A stretch of DNA of 60,000 nucleotides. It comes from Cristatella mucedo (lineage: Eukaryota; Bryozoa; Phylactolaemata; Cristatellidae). A program made the translations under genes and the position numbers. Each line of letters opens with the position of its first letter. Position 1 is the first letter of the stretch. Below, piece after piece: positions 17,965-28,974 of this stretch. Under the pieces are notes generated by a model. The model did no database searches, was not told the DNA's origin, and saw only the letters and a program-made list of their open reading frames with translations. The stretch lies in NCBI GenBank assembly GCA_009760855.2, contig WPIO01000005.1, positions 7,786,001 through 7,846,000 of the forward strand. The letters run 5' to 3'.

Positions 17965-20690
17965 AATAATAATTCACTTCATAAAGCGCCCCCAGAGAAC
18001 TTAATCTGTTTCTAGGCGCTTTACATTTGCTGCAAAGTGAAAGGCAATTAAATGATAAGTAAAATCATGCTTGAAAACAAAAAAATGAATAAATGAATAA
18101 CATGGTTATGGGTGCCATGCACAGGGTCAGCATGCAAATGTGGTTAGTGGCAGCATGCACAGTGTCAGCATGCATAAGCACATGAAGGATGAATCACAGG
18201 GACCCACTGAATGCTGTCCTAAATAGGTGTGTTTTTAGGTTCCTTTTAAATGTGGTCAGGTCAGGGGATGTTCTGACGCAGGTCGGGAGAGAGTTCCAGG
18301 CTTTGGGAGCATACGAACTAAATGCATGGTCTCCAAGGAATTTTAGGTTTGTACGAGGTATTTCTAGACTGTTGGATTCCAAAAAGCGGGTGGTGCGATG
18401 CTTGGCCTAATGGGGTAGTATATCTGAGAGATAGGCTGGAGCCATAGAATGAAGGGACCTAAAAGTGAGCGACAAAACCTTGAAGTCAATCCGTTGCTTG
18501 ACTGGTAGCCAGTGCAGGCCGGCGAGAAGTGGAGTAATGTGGCAACTGCGACACTCACGACAGACAAGACTAGCTGCAGAGTCTTGCACCAGCTGCAATC
18601 GCCTGATCGCACATGCTGGTAGGCCAGTAAGCAGTGAGTTTCAGAAGTCGAGACGGGATGTCACGAATGCATGGACCAACTTGGACATGGTATCCTTATC
18701 TAAACAAGCCCGAATTTTAGCAATGTTATGAAGCTGAAAATAGGCAGATTCGACTGTGGAGCTGATATGGTCGTCTAACGAAAGGTCGCTTAGGAATATG
18801 ACACCTAGATTTCGAGCTGATTCGACAGGAGATAGGCTGGCAGAGCCAATTTTGAGAGTCAGCCTTTCCAATCTCTGAATCACACTGGGTTAGCCCATAA
18901 CAAGTAAGTTAGTTTTATCATCGTTTAGTTTTAGAAAATTTGCTGCCATCCATGTGCGGATGTCATCAATGCATGCAGCAAGTGAGTTGAGAGAATTTGA
19001 GGTGCTCGAAGGCTGGGAGGGATCAAAGCAAAGGTACAACTGAGTGTCATCCGCATAGAAGTGAAAGCCTAGATTGTGCTTGGTAATCACATCAGCAAGA
19101 GGGAGAGTATTAACCGTGAAAAGAACCGGACCTAGCATGGAGCCCTGAGGTACTCCATATTTCAGAGGTACTTCAGATAATCTTTGTCCATTCACGTCAA
19201 TACTCTGGAGTCTCCCACTGAGATAGGACCTGAACCACTGCAGAGCAGTGCCAGTGATGCCCAGGCGAGATGAGAGGCGCTCTAGAAGAACTTTGTGATC
19301 GGTGGTATCAAAAGCTGCCGAAAGATCGAGCAAAACAAGCATAGATACTCTACCCATGTCTGCATTCCTAGCTCGTTGTATACCCTAAGCAATGCTGACT
19401 CTGTGGAGTGATTAGCCCTAAAGCCAGACTGGAACTTACTAGCAAGGTGTGAGGTTTCGATATATGGGTTTAGCTGGTCTGCCACGACCCGTTCCAGTGT
19501 CTTTGATAGGGATGGTAAAAGGGAGACTGGGCGGCAGTTGCTTAAGTTCTCTTGGTCTAGTGTAGCTTTCTTGAGAAGTGGCCTGACTACAGCTTTTTTG
19601 AAAGGTGCTGGGACATGACCTGAGGCTATTGACATATTAATGACGTTAGTTGTGCATAGCAGCAGCAGATCAATGCAACGTATGAGCAGGACAGTGGGAA
19701 TAGGGTCCAGAGGACTTGTTGTCTTCTTTGATTGAGATACGAACTTTAGGACTAGATCACTAGTGACCTGCTTAAATGCAAACATTTTGGTGCAGCCAGG
19801 AACCGAGGAATAGCATTCTAGTAGGGAGGTTGTCATCGCAGGGAAGGATTCCCTGATCTTTTCTATCTTCTGCACAAAGAATCGAGAGAAGTGATTGGCT
19901 AGATCATTACAAAGATCATCAGGTAAGGAGCTAATCCGGGAACGGTTGAGGACATGGTTTATTGTCGACATCAGCATTTTTGGATTGTGCATCTGTGATT
20001 CAACAATTTTTCTATAGAAGCTAGACTTGGCCTTTGCTAGGATCGATTGGTACGACCTACAGTAGTCTTCATATGCCTGTCGATGGACAGTTAGTCCGGA
20101 TCTTTTGTATGCTTTTTCAAGCTTGTGCTTAGTAGACCTGGCTAGTTTAATATCTGTGATAAACCACAGGCCGTCTGGGCGAGGGCGCACAGTTCGCTTT
20201 GTCAGAGGTGCAAACTCGTCGAGCGTGTCAGCTAGTGTCGTGTTGAAGCTATCTACCAATGATGACAGATCGGAGGGAGGACTGAGCAGAAGAGGTGAAG
20301 CAGATATTCTCGCACGGACAGCATCGATGTCAAGGGTCTTGAGGTTTCGCGATTCACAGGTTATTTTGGAGAAGGAGGTGGGCACACACTGTAGATTGAA
20401 TGAGATCTGCATGTGGTCAGATAAGCAGGATTTGGTAATAATTGGTGGTGACAAAGTGCAGCTGTATGAGAAAATCTGGTTGAGTGTGTGACCCTTGATG
20501 TGGGTAGGGTCATGCACATGAGCCACAAGAGACAATGAGTCAGTCAATGCACGAAATTCGGTGCTTAAAGCGTCAGATAAGTTATCAAAGTGAACGTTGA
20601 AATCACCTATAACGAGGAAGGATCGCTCTGTAAATTTATCTGCCTTAATTAAACAAGCAAGAATCTCAGCATCCTGCAAACATGTATATT
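17965..20690 (-). mobile_element. Largest Family A LINE copy (about 2.7 kb, 5'-truncated in the endonuclease)
   Basis: The minus-strand element starts inside the endonuclease domain, passes through the whole reverse transcriptase and C-terminal domain, and ends with a 3' untranslated region, the stem-loop (gggcgcttt / aaagcgcc) and a TTA-type tail at 17965-17990. It defines the family consensus for this window. Comparison with the 51755-52598 and 15856-16692 copies shows very high similarity over the 3' 800 bp. Confidence 0.9.
18190..20679 (-). pseudogene. Family A endonuclease/reverse transcriptase ORF, broken at four or so sites
   Basis: Within the element above, an open frame from 20679 to 19282 carries the endonuclease end (VIGDFNVHF, THIKGHTLNQIF, CLSDHMQIS) and the RT fingers (NCRPVSLLPSLSKTLERVV, SGFRANHSTESALL). 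A frameshift near 19360 leads to the RT palm (LVLLDLSAAFD, GVPQGSMLGPVLF, FHFYADDTQLYL, LNDDKTNLLVMG), which keeps the catalytic Asp residues. Further lesions are an in-frame TAA at about 18890, a TGA near 18640 and a TAG near 18407; the last part encodes the CR1/L2-like C-terminus ending KTHLFRTAFSGSL. The product would copy its RNA at the nicked target. With so few lesions the copy is fairly young, but it is inactive. Confidence 0.85.
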
Positions 20691-21084
20691 GCTTTACTGA
20701 GGCTTATATATTTGGGATACAAGTTGCATATGATGCCGAGACTGGTAAATTTGTTATTTGCAGATATTTTGCTTCTGGTTTATTTCCGGGTAAGATATGG
20801 TTTTCATAATCATTTTAATGCTTTTCTTTTATGCTGACATCTTTAAAGAATCATATCTTGTTAAAAGCATGTTTGTCTTTTGAAACATAGACCAACAAAA
20901 CATTCGATTATTGAACCAATCTTCGAAGTATCTTACTGAGATATTTACCTTACAAACAAGGAAGTGAAATAATGGTGCTGTGCAATAAGAACCAAGGGCA
21001 ACGCGATGGCTGATACTGCTCTAACGATTCAACAGAGTAGATAAGACACGAGGGTCATCTTATTTTTCTTTTTATCCATTTGGT
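20691..21084. other. No feature seen
   Basis: AT-rich intronic sequence; no open frame or repeat recognised. Confidence 0.4.
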
Positions 21085-21416
21085 AACTCAATTCGTATTG
21101 CCATACCTCTAACCGACCTCAAATGCCTTGGAGAATCCGCCCTCAATTTCTATTATGCCAATGTTAGCAGCTCACTGCCAAATGCCGTTCCAACATCCCC
21201 TGATCTGACGAAAATTTGATAAACTAAATCCTCAACAGCCCATCCTTGCATTTTTTTCGTCAGTGTACAGTTTCTTTTCTGCAGTTGTGCGAGCAAAAAA
21301 CTACATATCTGAGCACTAACCAATAAAAATTCTTCGATTCCAGCCTGTTAAAGTGGATAGATATTTAGTTCTCTGAGGGTGCTGTACAAATGCATTGTTA
21401 TTATTATTATTATGGA
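21085..21416 (+). mobile_element. Family A LINE, old 3' fragment
   Basis: Recognisable blocks are acctcaaatgccttggagaa (LKSFGDR region), aacatcccctgatctgacga (TSPDLTTF region), a half-kept stem-loop (tagttctctgagggtgct) and a TTA tail. The sequence is heavily mutated. Confidence 0.75.
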
Positions 21417-21774
21417 GCAGAGAAAAGAGAGAAACGATGAGTGATGGAGCTAATCTGGTCTTACAGTATACAATTTTAATTAGGTGGAATCTGGGATCAT
21501 TTAGAAAGAATTATACATTACGACTACTGAGGTCTGCAGAAACCTTTGACTTGACCAATATTTTTCTAACTTTCATTACCTTGATATTCCCAATTGAATT
21601 GTTTAATTTTTAAAGATTCATAATGATGGCTCCAAATGTTAGCTAATCATATGGAAGATTAACTATTACCGAGTCTGCCTCAGATTGCACATTGAACTAG
21701 CAATGTTTCTTGCCGAATCTTTTTAAACGCTTATACACTGAGCGTAATGTAAGCTTAAAGTTCATGTTTTTTAG

Positions 21775-22230
21775 TGGAGTTGGGTATTCGAGTCGACAGA
21801 CCTGACGGATATACCGGCGGACAAACGGTGCACATAACGTGCTTTATATTCTACCGACAGCCTATATATAAGCTAAGCCTCGTCTCTGGATCCAACGAGT
21901 ACGACCTGGTGACTTGCTCGAAGCGTGATCCCATTCTGCGCTTGTCGCCATCTTGGGAAGTAGGGGGCGTTACCGTGGACGTTGGGATGAATGACGGGCG
22001 GACCGCATCTAACTACCGAGATTGCAGCAGCTTACCGTGGTCAAGCACAGTGATGGAGTACGTAGTGTTCCATGTCAATGGATTCTCGTCACTGGCAGCC
22101 GGCATGTACCGATGCAAGGCAGAGGTGGACAGCACGCCATATACATTTGCCTATACGCCATTCCTTAATGTTAGTGCTCAGGTGGCAAAAGCCACGATCA
22201 CATCCAGCGCCCTGAACATCAGAGCATTCG
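21775..22230 (+). CDS. Ig-superfamily receptor, exon coding Ig-like domain 3 (long, V-like)
   Basis: This 456-nt exon has an excellent acceptor (tcatgttttttag|TG) and donor (G|GTAAGT), phase 1 on both sides. Its 152 residues form one large Ig-like domain: GGQTVHITCFIF carries Cys1 (residue ~23) and LAAGMYRCKAEV carries Cys2 (~115), with the usual Y-x-C spacing. The ~90-residue gap between them suits a V-type fold with a long insert. Two extra Cys (LVTCSKRD and YRDCSS) could form a second disulphide. The last ~25 residues (AQVAKATITSSALNIRAF) are a linker to the next domain. NVS near the end is a sequon. The core Trp after Cys1 is not obvious. Long introns flank the exon (7.9 kb and 11.9 kb). 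Confidence 0.8.
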
Positions 22231-22789
22231 GTAAGTGTCGCGGCGGACAGAAAATTTGATGTTTAGTTTACTAACGTGTTGCTACATTTTTAAACAGTTG
22301 CAAGAGCCAAAGTAGCCACATTTTTAGGCATTGTTTGGGGATAGTCATAATTCTGATATGATTGTAGGGACAATGTGATAGTGCCATGCCGAGACCCTTC
22401 GGGATTTCGTTAAAGCTTCTATACAGAAGCAAGGCTAATTATTTTTGATTTCCCTACCGCTAAGCGTCTTTTTCATTACAATTGCTTCAACTATGTGAGA
22501 ATTCTAAACCGTTCTTAGCTTTTAAACGAGCCCATATAATTAGCGTTCCCTTTAAATGCATTTAAAAAGTAGGATATCTTCATATTTATGGAGGCTATCA
22601 TCAGCTGTGCAGATGTGCGACGGTCTTGGAGCAGCAGAGCAGGAATTGCTAGCAGTAATTTCAGAAGACCACGAAGTGTCAGTATTCAAAACTATATATG
22701 CAGATTTTTTCGAAAGCGAAATCGCAGCTGCTTTGACTTACGAACGTTAATTTCTCCAAGATGATCGTGAGGGTTTACAAGGTTAAAAT
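22231..22789. other. Intron sequence, no feature
   Basis: Start of the large intron after Ig domain 3. A 64-codon frame at 22556-22750 matches nothing I know. Confidence 0.4.
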
Positions 22790-23183
22790 GCTTTAATCTC
22801 TCCCTGCCTCCGAACACCTCAAATGCTCTCAACTCACTTGCTGCATGCATTGATGACATCCGCACATGGATGGTAGCTGAATTTCTTAAATTAAACGACG
22901 ATAAAACTAAATTACTAGTTATGGGCAAACCCAGTGTGACTCAGAAGTTGGAAAGGCTGACGCTCAATATTAGCTCTGCCAGCACATCTGTTGAATCAGC
23001 TCGAAATCTAGGTGTTCCAAAGTGACCTCTCGTTGGACGACCACATCAGCTCCACGATCAAGTCTGCCTACTTTCAGCTACATAAAATCGCTAACATTCG
23101 GGCTTGTTTAGATAAGGATACCTCGTCCAAGTTGGTCCATGCATTTATGACATTCCGTTTTGACTTCTGTAACTCACTGCTTG
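22790..23183 (+). mobile_element. Family A LINE, part 1 (interrupted by Family B)
   Basis: It starts near the LNSLAACIDDIRTWM-encoding block and continues through KLNDDKTKLLVMGKPSVTQ, a short deletion at the LGV(M/I)FQSDLSLDD block, and RACLDKDTSSKLVHAF. It stops at aactcactgcttg, where the Family B element begins. Family A resumes at 23868. Confidence 0.85.
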
Positions 23184-23867
23184 TACAAAATTTAACTAGC
23201 TCTTTAGTTCTTTCTCGGCTTGATTATTGTAATTTCCTTTTGGCTGGGCTACCAAAGAAAGCTATTATGCCACTACAGCGGACTATGAATATGGCTGCAA
23301 GGCTGGTCTTCAAGTCCCAGCGGTTTGAGCACGTGTCACCTTTGCTGAAAGAGCTAGGATTGTTGCCGGTTGAGCAAAGGATACAGAGCAAAGTTCTTAC
23401 GCTGACCCACAAGGCCCGCCACGGCTTGGCTCCTTCGTACCTAGCTGAACTGCTGCATCAGTTTCAGCCTGTTCGCGCCCTCAGGTCCTGTGTGGACAAT
23501 AAATTAGCTGTCCCGTTCCTCCGCTTAAAGACAGTTGGCCACAGAAGCTTTAGCTCTGCAGGTCCTAGACTGTGGAACTCGCTTCCACAATTCTTGCGCA
23601 ACGACATCTACTCTCCAACTGCCGGCTATGGCACATCTTTTTCAGCGGTCCTGAACTGCTACTTATATGCTACTCACTACCTCAACTGCTCTCCTAACTC
23701 TGCTATGCTTCCCACTTTCTCTTTGTTGCGTGAGACGAAGTCTGTTGGCTACCGAATGCGTACCGAAAGTCGCATAGGCTGTGAGTGCGCTATACAAAAC
23801 TCTCCTGCGTAACACCCACATGGTCTTTATGACTTGGTGGAGTTACTGACGGAGATACATTACATTT
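23184..23867 (+). mobile_element. Family B LINE copy inserted into Family A
   Basis: The segment codes for the Family B C-terminus: VLSRLDYCNFLLAGLPKKA, FEHVSPLLKELGLLPVEQRI, HKARHGLAPSYLAELLHQF, FSSAGPRLWNSLPQFLRND, then the 3' end ctcctgcgtaacacccacat and a gacggagatacattacatt tail. It is 5'-truncated. The upstream Family A frame reads straight into it, so a 266-codon chimeric frame spans 23012-23812. Confidence 0.85.
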
Positions 23868-24535
23868 CTGGCCTACCGGCGCGTGCAATCAAGTGATTAC
23901 AGCTGGTTCAAAACTCCGCAGCTAGGCTTGTCTGTCGTGAGCATCGCAGTTGCCACATCACACCACTTCTCACCGACATGCACTGACTACCAGTCAAGCA
24001 ACATATTGACTTCAAGGTCTTGTCGCTCACTTTTAGGTCACTTCATTCTATGGCTACAGCCTATCTGTCAGATCTACTCCCCCACCAGGCCAAGCATCGC
24101 ACCACCAGCTTTTCGGAATCCAACAGTTTACCAATACCTCGTACACACCTCAAATCCTTTGGAGACCATGCATTTAGTTCGTATGCTCCCAAAGCCTGGA
24201 ACTCTCTTCCAACATGCGTCAGAAAATCCCCTGATATGACTACATTTAAAAAGAATATAAACATACCTATTTAGGACAGCATTTAGTGGGTCCCGGTGAT
24301 TCGTCCTTCATGTGCTTATGCGTACTGACCTTGTGCATGCTGCCACTAACCACACTTGCATGCTGACCCTATGCATGTCACCCCTAACCATGTTATTCAT
24401 GATGTTTATCAAGCATGATACTACTCACCATTCAATTGCATTTCCCTTTGCAGAAAATGTAAAGCGCGCAGAGAGAGATTGAGTTCTCTGACGGCGCGTT
24501 ATCAAGTGCATTTTATTATTACTATTATCATTAAA
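23868..24535 (+). mobile_element. Family A LINE, part 2 (after Family B insertion)
   Basis: Family A resumes at tctggcctaccggcgcgtgcaatc, the sequence expected directly after the break at 23183, and runs to the stem-loop (24459-24503, with several substitutions) and a TTA/CTA tail. Together with 22790-23183 it forms one older insertion. Confidence 0.85.
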
Positions 24536-24600
24536 AGTCGGTTTGTGTGCAGCGTAGCCACATATGCTAAAAAAATAACCTGAATCTTTTTTTTGCTTAG

Positions 24601-24758
24601 GGGTTCCAATCAAACACTAAAAAGGCGATTCTTACAATCACATTTGTATTGTGTTATATACATCGTCAATGTTCTAATACTGTTTGATCTAGCATTCATT
24701 TTGAAAACCCGGCAGCTGCCCAAAGTGCATAGGCTAAATCAATCTTTCATAAGTACAG
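24601..24758 (+). CDS. Candidate isolated exon with strong splice signals, hydrophobic peptide
   Basis: A 158-nt interval lies between an outstanding acceptor (cttttttttgcttag|G) and an outstanding donor (ACAG|GTAAGG). Only one frame is open; it enters in phase 2 and leaves in phase 1 and codes for about 52 residues with a hydrophobic stretch (YCVIYIVNVLILFDLAFIL). The phase does not fit the all-phase-1 Ig gene, so it is either an alternative or cryptic exon or a chance pairing of splice-like sites. Confidence 0.2.
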
Positions 24759-25689
24759 GTAAGGTAGAATTTGAGAAGCAAATATAAAAATGCCGATGTT
24801 TACCATAAACGATCTCAAGAGCTCTCTCCGGCTAGTGACATAACGAGGGGTCTGTAAAGTGTACACCCTAGCATATAATGTGTTTAGGATTCTTTGTTAG
24901 TGCTGAAGGTTCAACACCCAAAATAACAGCAAGCTGGACTCTTAAAATGACGTTCGTCGCTCAACATCAATGTCCACCAAGAATCCCACCCTTCCTTACA
25001 CCATTTCAATGTTCACCTCCGAGCCTGAAAATTGTTTGGCGTCCAGAATCCAAACCTACCGTTGTCCATCAACAAGGCCCATATTTGGATTGCACAACTA
25101 GAAAATAGTTACGTCCCTAGACTTAGGTTTCGGATCAGGATTTTTCAAAGGACGGTTTGCAAACCACTCGGTAAGAAGTCGGCAATAGACCAACGAGAAC
25201 GGAGGCGAATGCCAACTCGTTGGCAACGTTCCAACCCGTTGTTCCAACCCGTTGCCTACCCGATCACAGACGACTGAACGACTAGAAACATATCGGCTAC
25301 ACTCATATATATCATGACATCGAAAGTATCAATAAGTCCAGTCAGCTTTTAGAGCAAGTCACTCCATTGATCTGTCACTGCTACGAGTGCATTGCCTACC
25401 TTCTTAATAATTCTGATGTAAGCATAGTCTCCCTATTAGTTCTTCCAGATAATTTGGCACCATTTGATTACATTTATTTTCCGGTCTCTCTTGAACCTTT
25501 ATCCCGCCTGACATTCACCACCACAGTACTACAATATTAAAGGTAGTATCGCAGAGGGAGCTTTCAGAGTAAAAAGGCCTACGACTAACATTCATTCGAT
25601 GACCCTTTAAAGTATTGGATATTCCAGAGACATATGCGAGTTCCACTAATTTATCTCTTTGAATTGATGGTGCTAGGGCCGTGCGAGTT
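24759..25689. other. Intron sequence, no supported feature
   Basis: Contains a tandem-like ctcgttggcaacgttccaacccgttg stretch near 25216-25255 (ccaacccgttg twice) and no recognisable gene. Confidence 0.4.
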
Positions 25690-26760
25690 CTACACTTTAT
25701 AATAGTAATAATAACACGTTTGCATCGCGATCTCAGTGAACTTAATCTGCCTGCAGGCGTTTTCCATATGCCGTAAATAAAGCGTGACCGAATAGTTAGT
25801 GGTAGCATGCTTAATGTCAACAAGCCTAAGACGGTCAGAGATGGCATGCACATGGTCAGCATGCGAAAATGTTTAGTGGCAGAAGGCGTAGTGTCATTAC
25901 GCATAAGGACAAAGAGGAAGAATCACACGGACTCACTAAATGCTGTGATAAATTGACGCAATTGTAGCTTCTTTTTAAATGACGTGACGTCAAGTCAGGA
26001 AATTTCCTGACGTCAGGCTGGAGTGAGTTCCGGTCTTTGGTAGCATGCAGACTAAAGACATAATTTACAAAGGATTTGAGGTTCGCATTAGGTGTAGCTA
26101 AAGGATTTGACTCAGAAAAGTGAACGGGATTAGGAAATGGGATCAAAGCAAAAACACAGCTGAGTGACGTCTGCATGGAAAAGAATCATCTGGAAGAGAT
26201 TGAGCCTAGATTGACCCTGGCAATCGTAGTGGCCAAGAGGGAGAGAATAAACCATGAAATGAACCTGAATAAGTGTAGAATCCTGAGTTAAGCAATACTT
26301 CAGTGATTCCTCGGATGATCTTCTTTTTCCGTCCAAATCAATACTCTATAATGTCCCACTTAGATAAGACCTGAGCCATTACAGGCCAGTAGCAATGATG
26401 CCCTGGACAGATGAGAGGCTCTCGGGAAGGACTCGGTGTTGGATAGTAACAACAGCTGCCGAAAAAACGAGCAAAACAAGCAGAGAGACTCTACCTAACG
26501 GTGCATTCCTGAGAAGGCCGTTTTACATCCAAAGAAAGTCTGACTCGGTGGAGTGATTAACTCTAAAACATACTGGAGCGTACTAGCTAGGTGGGAAGTT
26601 TCAATGTGTGAGTTCAGCTAATCTGCCACGACTCGTTCCAGTGTCTTTGATAGGAACGGTAGAGGGGAGGCTGGACGGAAGTTTCTCAAGTTCTCTTGGT
26701 CAAGTGATGCTTTCTTAAGCAGCATCTCTTCTATAGACATCTTGCAGTTCTTTTTGTTCC
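25690..26760 (-). mobile_element. Family A LINE with an internal deletion
   Basis: Read on the minus strand, RT palm sequence (LDQENL, FDRRVVADQL-like, DLSAAVV-like, GFHFHADVTQLCFCFDP) runs down to about 26140, then jumps directly to the C-terminal HFSESNPL block and on to the 3' end near 25690. The ~800-bp segment that links the two in the 17965-20690 copy is missing. Many substitutions show that it is old. Confidence 0.75.
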
Positions 26761-26849
26761 CTGATTAATCTCCTCACCGTTAAGTCCCTTAAATTCAAAC
26801 ACACATGGCTGCTATTTTCACATGATTGGTCATTTCTTCAAATTGAATG

Positions 26850-27730
26850 AAGAGCTGACTAAATAAATAATGAATGCCAAATCTAGCGGCACTCAGAAGC
26901 TTGAATGATTAATCGCAATGGCCTTGGCCGGATGATTAATCGCAATGGCCTTGGCCGGAACATCTACTGTAGCCTCTGCAGTGAATCTAGGTTTCCTTGT
27001 AAAAAATAAACTTTTATTAGATGTCCACTTCAGCTCATAGTCTTTCGACAACATGAAATTCCAAAAAGCCGCCTGCATAGAAAAAGATGCCACAGCGAAG
27101 CTGCAGCCTTTCTTGTCGTTTCAAGTCCGTACTTTTTCAACTCCACACTCGCAGGTCTTCTTAGTAGTGCAACAAATATCTCACAGTTTGCGGGGAAAAT
27201 CTACAACTACTCTCGTCTGTGGTGAACGCCGAACCTCCTACATTAACCAATTCTTAAGCATCACCACTGACTCGCCATCAAGCAGCTCACAGACTCCAAG
27301 CTTCTTTTGCTACACGTTTAGATCTTATCATCTTTTTGCTACAGAATACATATGGAAAATACTTCACATACAGGCTTCGCTCAGCTTCAAAAGTAGTTTA
27401 GCTGTACCTATAATCTACCTTAAATCTTCCAGAGACTATACCTGCAGTTCCTATGCTAGTATGGCCTGGAAATCACTAGAGAATGAATCCCGACATCCCC
27501 AGGCTTGATGAAATTCCAGAGAAGATAAAAATAACTAGTTTCTAACAGCATTAACTGGGTCTGTGTGAGCTATTTTAAGCATGCTCGTGAGTGCTGAAAT
27601 GACACATATTGTCACTAATTATTTTGCATGTTTCAAATCCAGAATATATAGAATGCGTAGAATGAGATTTGGATTTCTTCAAGTTCTATGAAAATTTTAT
27701 ATTCCATTTTTCTTATTGATATTAAAAAAG
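26850..27730 (+). mobile_element. Family A LINE, highly decayed
   Basis: Blocks matching FLKLND(E)LTK, SASAVNLG, LLLDVHFSS, VCGERRTSYIN and LKSSRDYTCSSYASMAWKSL can be picked out in order, ending in a faint stem-loop remnant near 27650-27690. A 27-bp direct duplication (atgattaatcgcaatggcct...) lies at 26905-26958. Confidence 0.7.
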
Positions 27731-27810
27731 CATCGACACAGCCTGAGATATGTGCTCAATGATCAGCCATAATTAAATAAAGCTGCTTTGCATTTATTTT
27801 TTCTTAGCCT

Positions 27811-27859
27811 TAGTAACCTGGGTGTAAACCAGTAACCTAGTAACCTAGTAACCTAGTAG
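27811..27859. repeat. 8-bp tandem repeat (agtaacct)n
   Basis: Four to five perfect agtaacct units with flanking degenerate ones are directly visible. Confidence 0.9.
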
Positions 27860-28866
27860 CCCAGAATAATAGAGTGGAGAGTTCTTGAATTCCTTCACGT
27901 CATGAAAAATTCAAGATTTGCAGGCTCGCTATCATGAACTGACTCATAAGAAATAAAGCAAAAAAATAACCCTTTCCTAGCCGAGAAAATATGTCGAGTT
28001 AGTTTCAAGCGCTTGCAACCATTCGTTACCGTAGACTCACACTGATGCTTCAAGAAAAAACAACAGAACTTGAATAGCCTATATTAAGCTTTCACGAATG
28101 TGGATGTAGCCACCCTATTTTTTTGTCGTTAGAGAGAGCGATTCTGTCATTATACTTCGGGGTGAAACCGTCTCCTCTTCCATCCTGTGCAGTAAACTAC
28201 AAGCAGCTTAGCATCTGACATAAATAAGAAGAACGATATGTAACGCATTCACCGTTGACCATGTCTAGCTAAATTAAAACATTTGAAGTAATCACTGCTA
28301 CACTCTTTATAAGAAGCGAGCCAGCCAACGACTTACGCTTGCATTTTATTGCAACCTATGTGGTGAATTTCAGTTTTTTCCAACATCATTTAGTTAGAGA
28401 TGGCCGAATAAAATCTATGACCTAATCCTTATACGCTTAGGTTCAGTTTTTAATCACCACAGGTGAACATGGCTACTTGGATATAATGTCAGGCTAGTTA
28501 TGGGCGTCGTGGGTTTCATTATTCTGAAAAAATCTTGGACATAAAAAGCAAACTAAAGATGTTAAAAACTACGTCTTATCCTGATTCCTGTAATTGAAAG
28601 GCCCGCTCGGCGAGACTTGAGCGTCACACACGCAATTTTATTTTCTGGACACCAGAGTAGTGCTCATACAAAGTCATTTTTGGCCAATAAGCTCGTCCAA
28701 CATTCGTCGTTAAACCAGAAACCACATTCAAGGATTAACAGAAACACACACATATATATATATATACTTATATTTATATTATTTTTTTTATTAAGGTACA
28801 TTTTGCCCCCAAAATGACACATCGCTTAGTACTGGGTGGTGCCAAGGTGCAGGTAAAATATCCGGT
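27860..28866. other. Intron sequence, no gene seen
   Basis: AT-rich; holds a short (TA)n stretch at 28751-28766 and no recognised domain. Confidence 0.5.
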
Positions 28867-28884
28867 AGAGAGAGAAAGAGAGAG

Positions 28885-28973
<89 letters not shown>
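28867..28973. repeat. (GA)n microsatellite
   Basis: About 100 bp of nearly pure GA, purine-rich on the + strand. Ser-Leu repeat frames on the minus strand are artefacts of this array. Confidence 0.95.

Positions 28974-28974
<1 letters not shown>

Noticed and set aside
24878-25108. Possible extra Ig exon (FQCSPPSLKIVW)
   Set aside because: The Cys-Trp spacing is suggestive but the frame ends before a second Ig Cys strand and lacks splice sites in phase 1.
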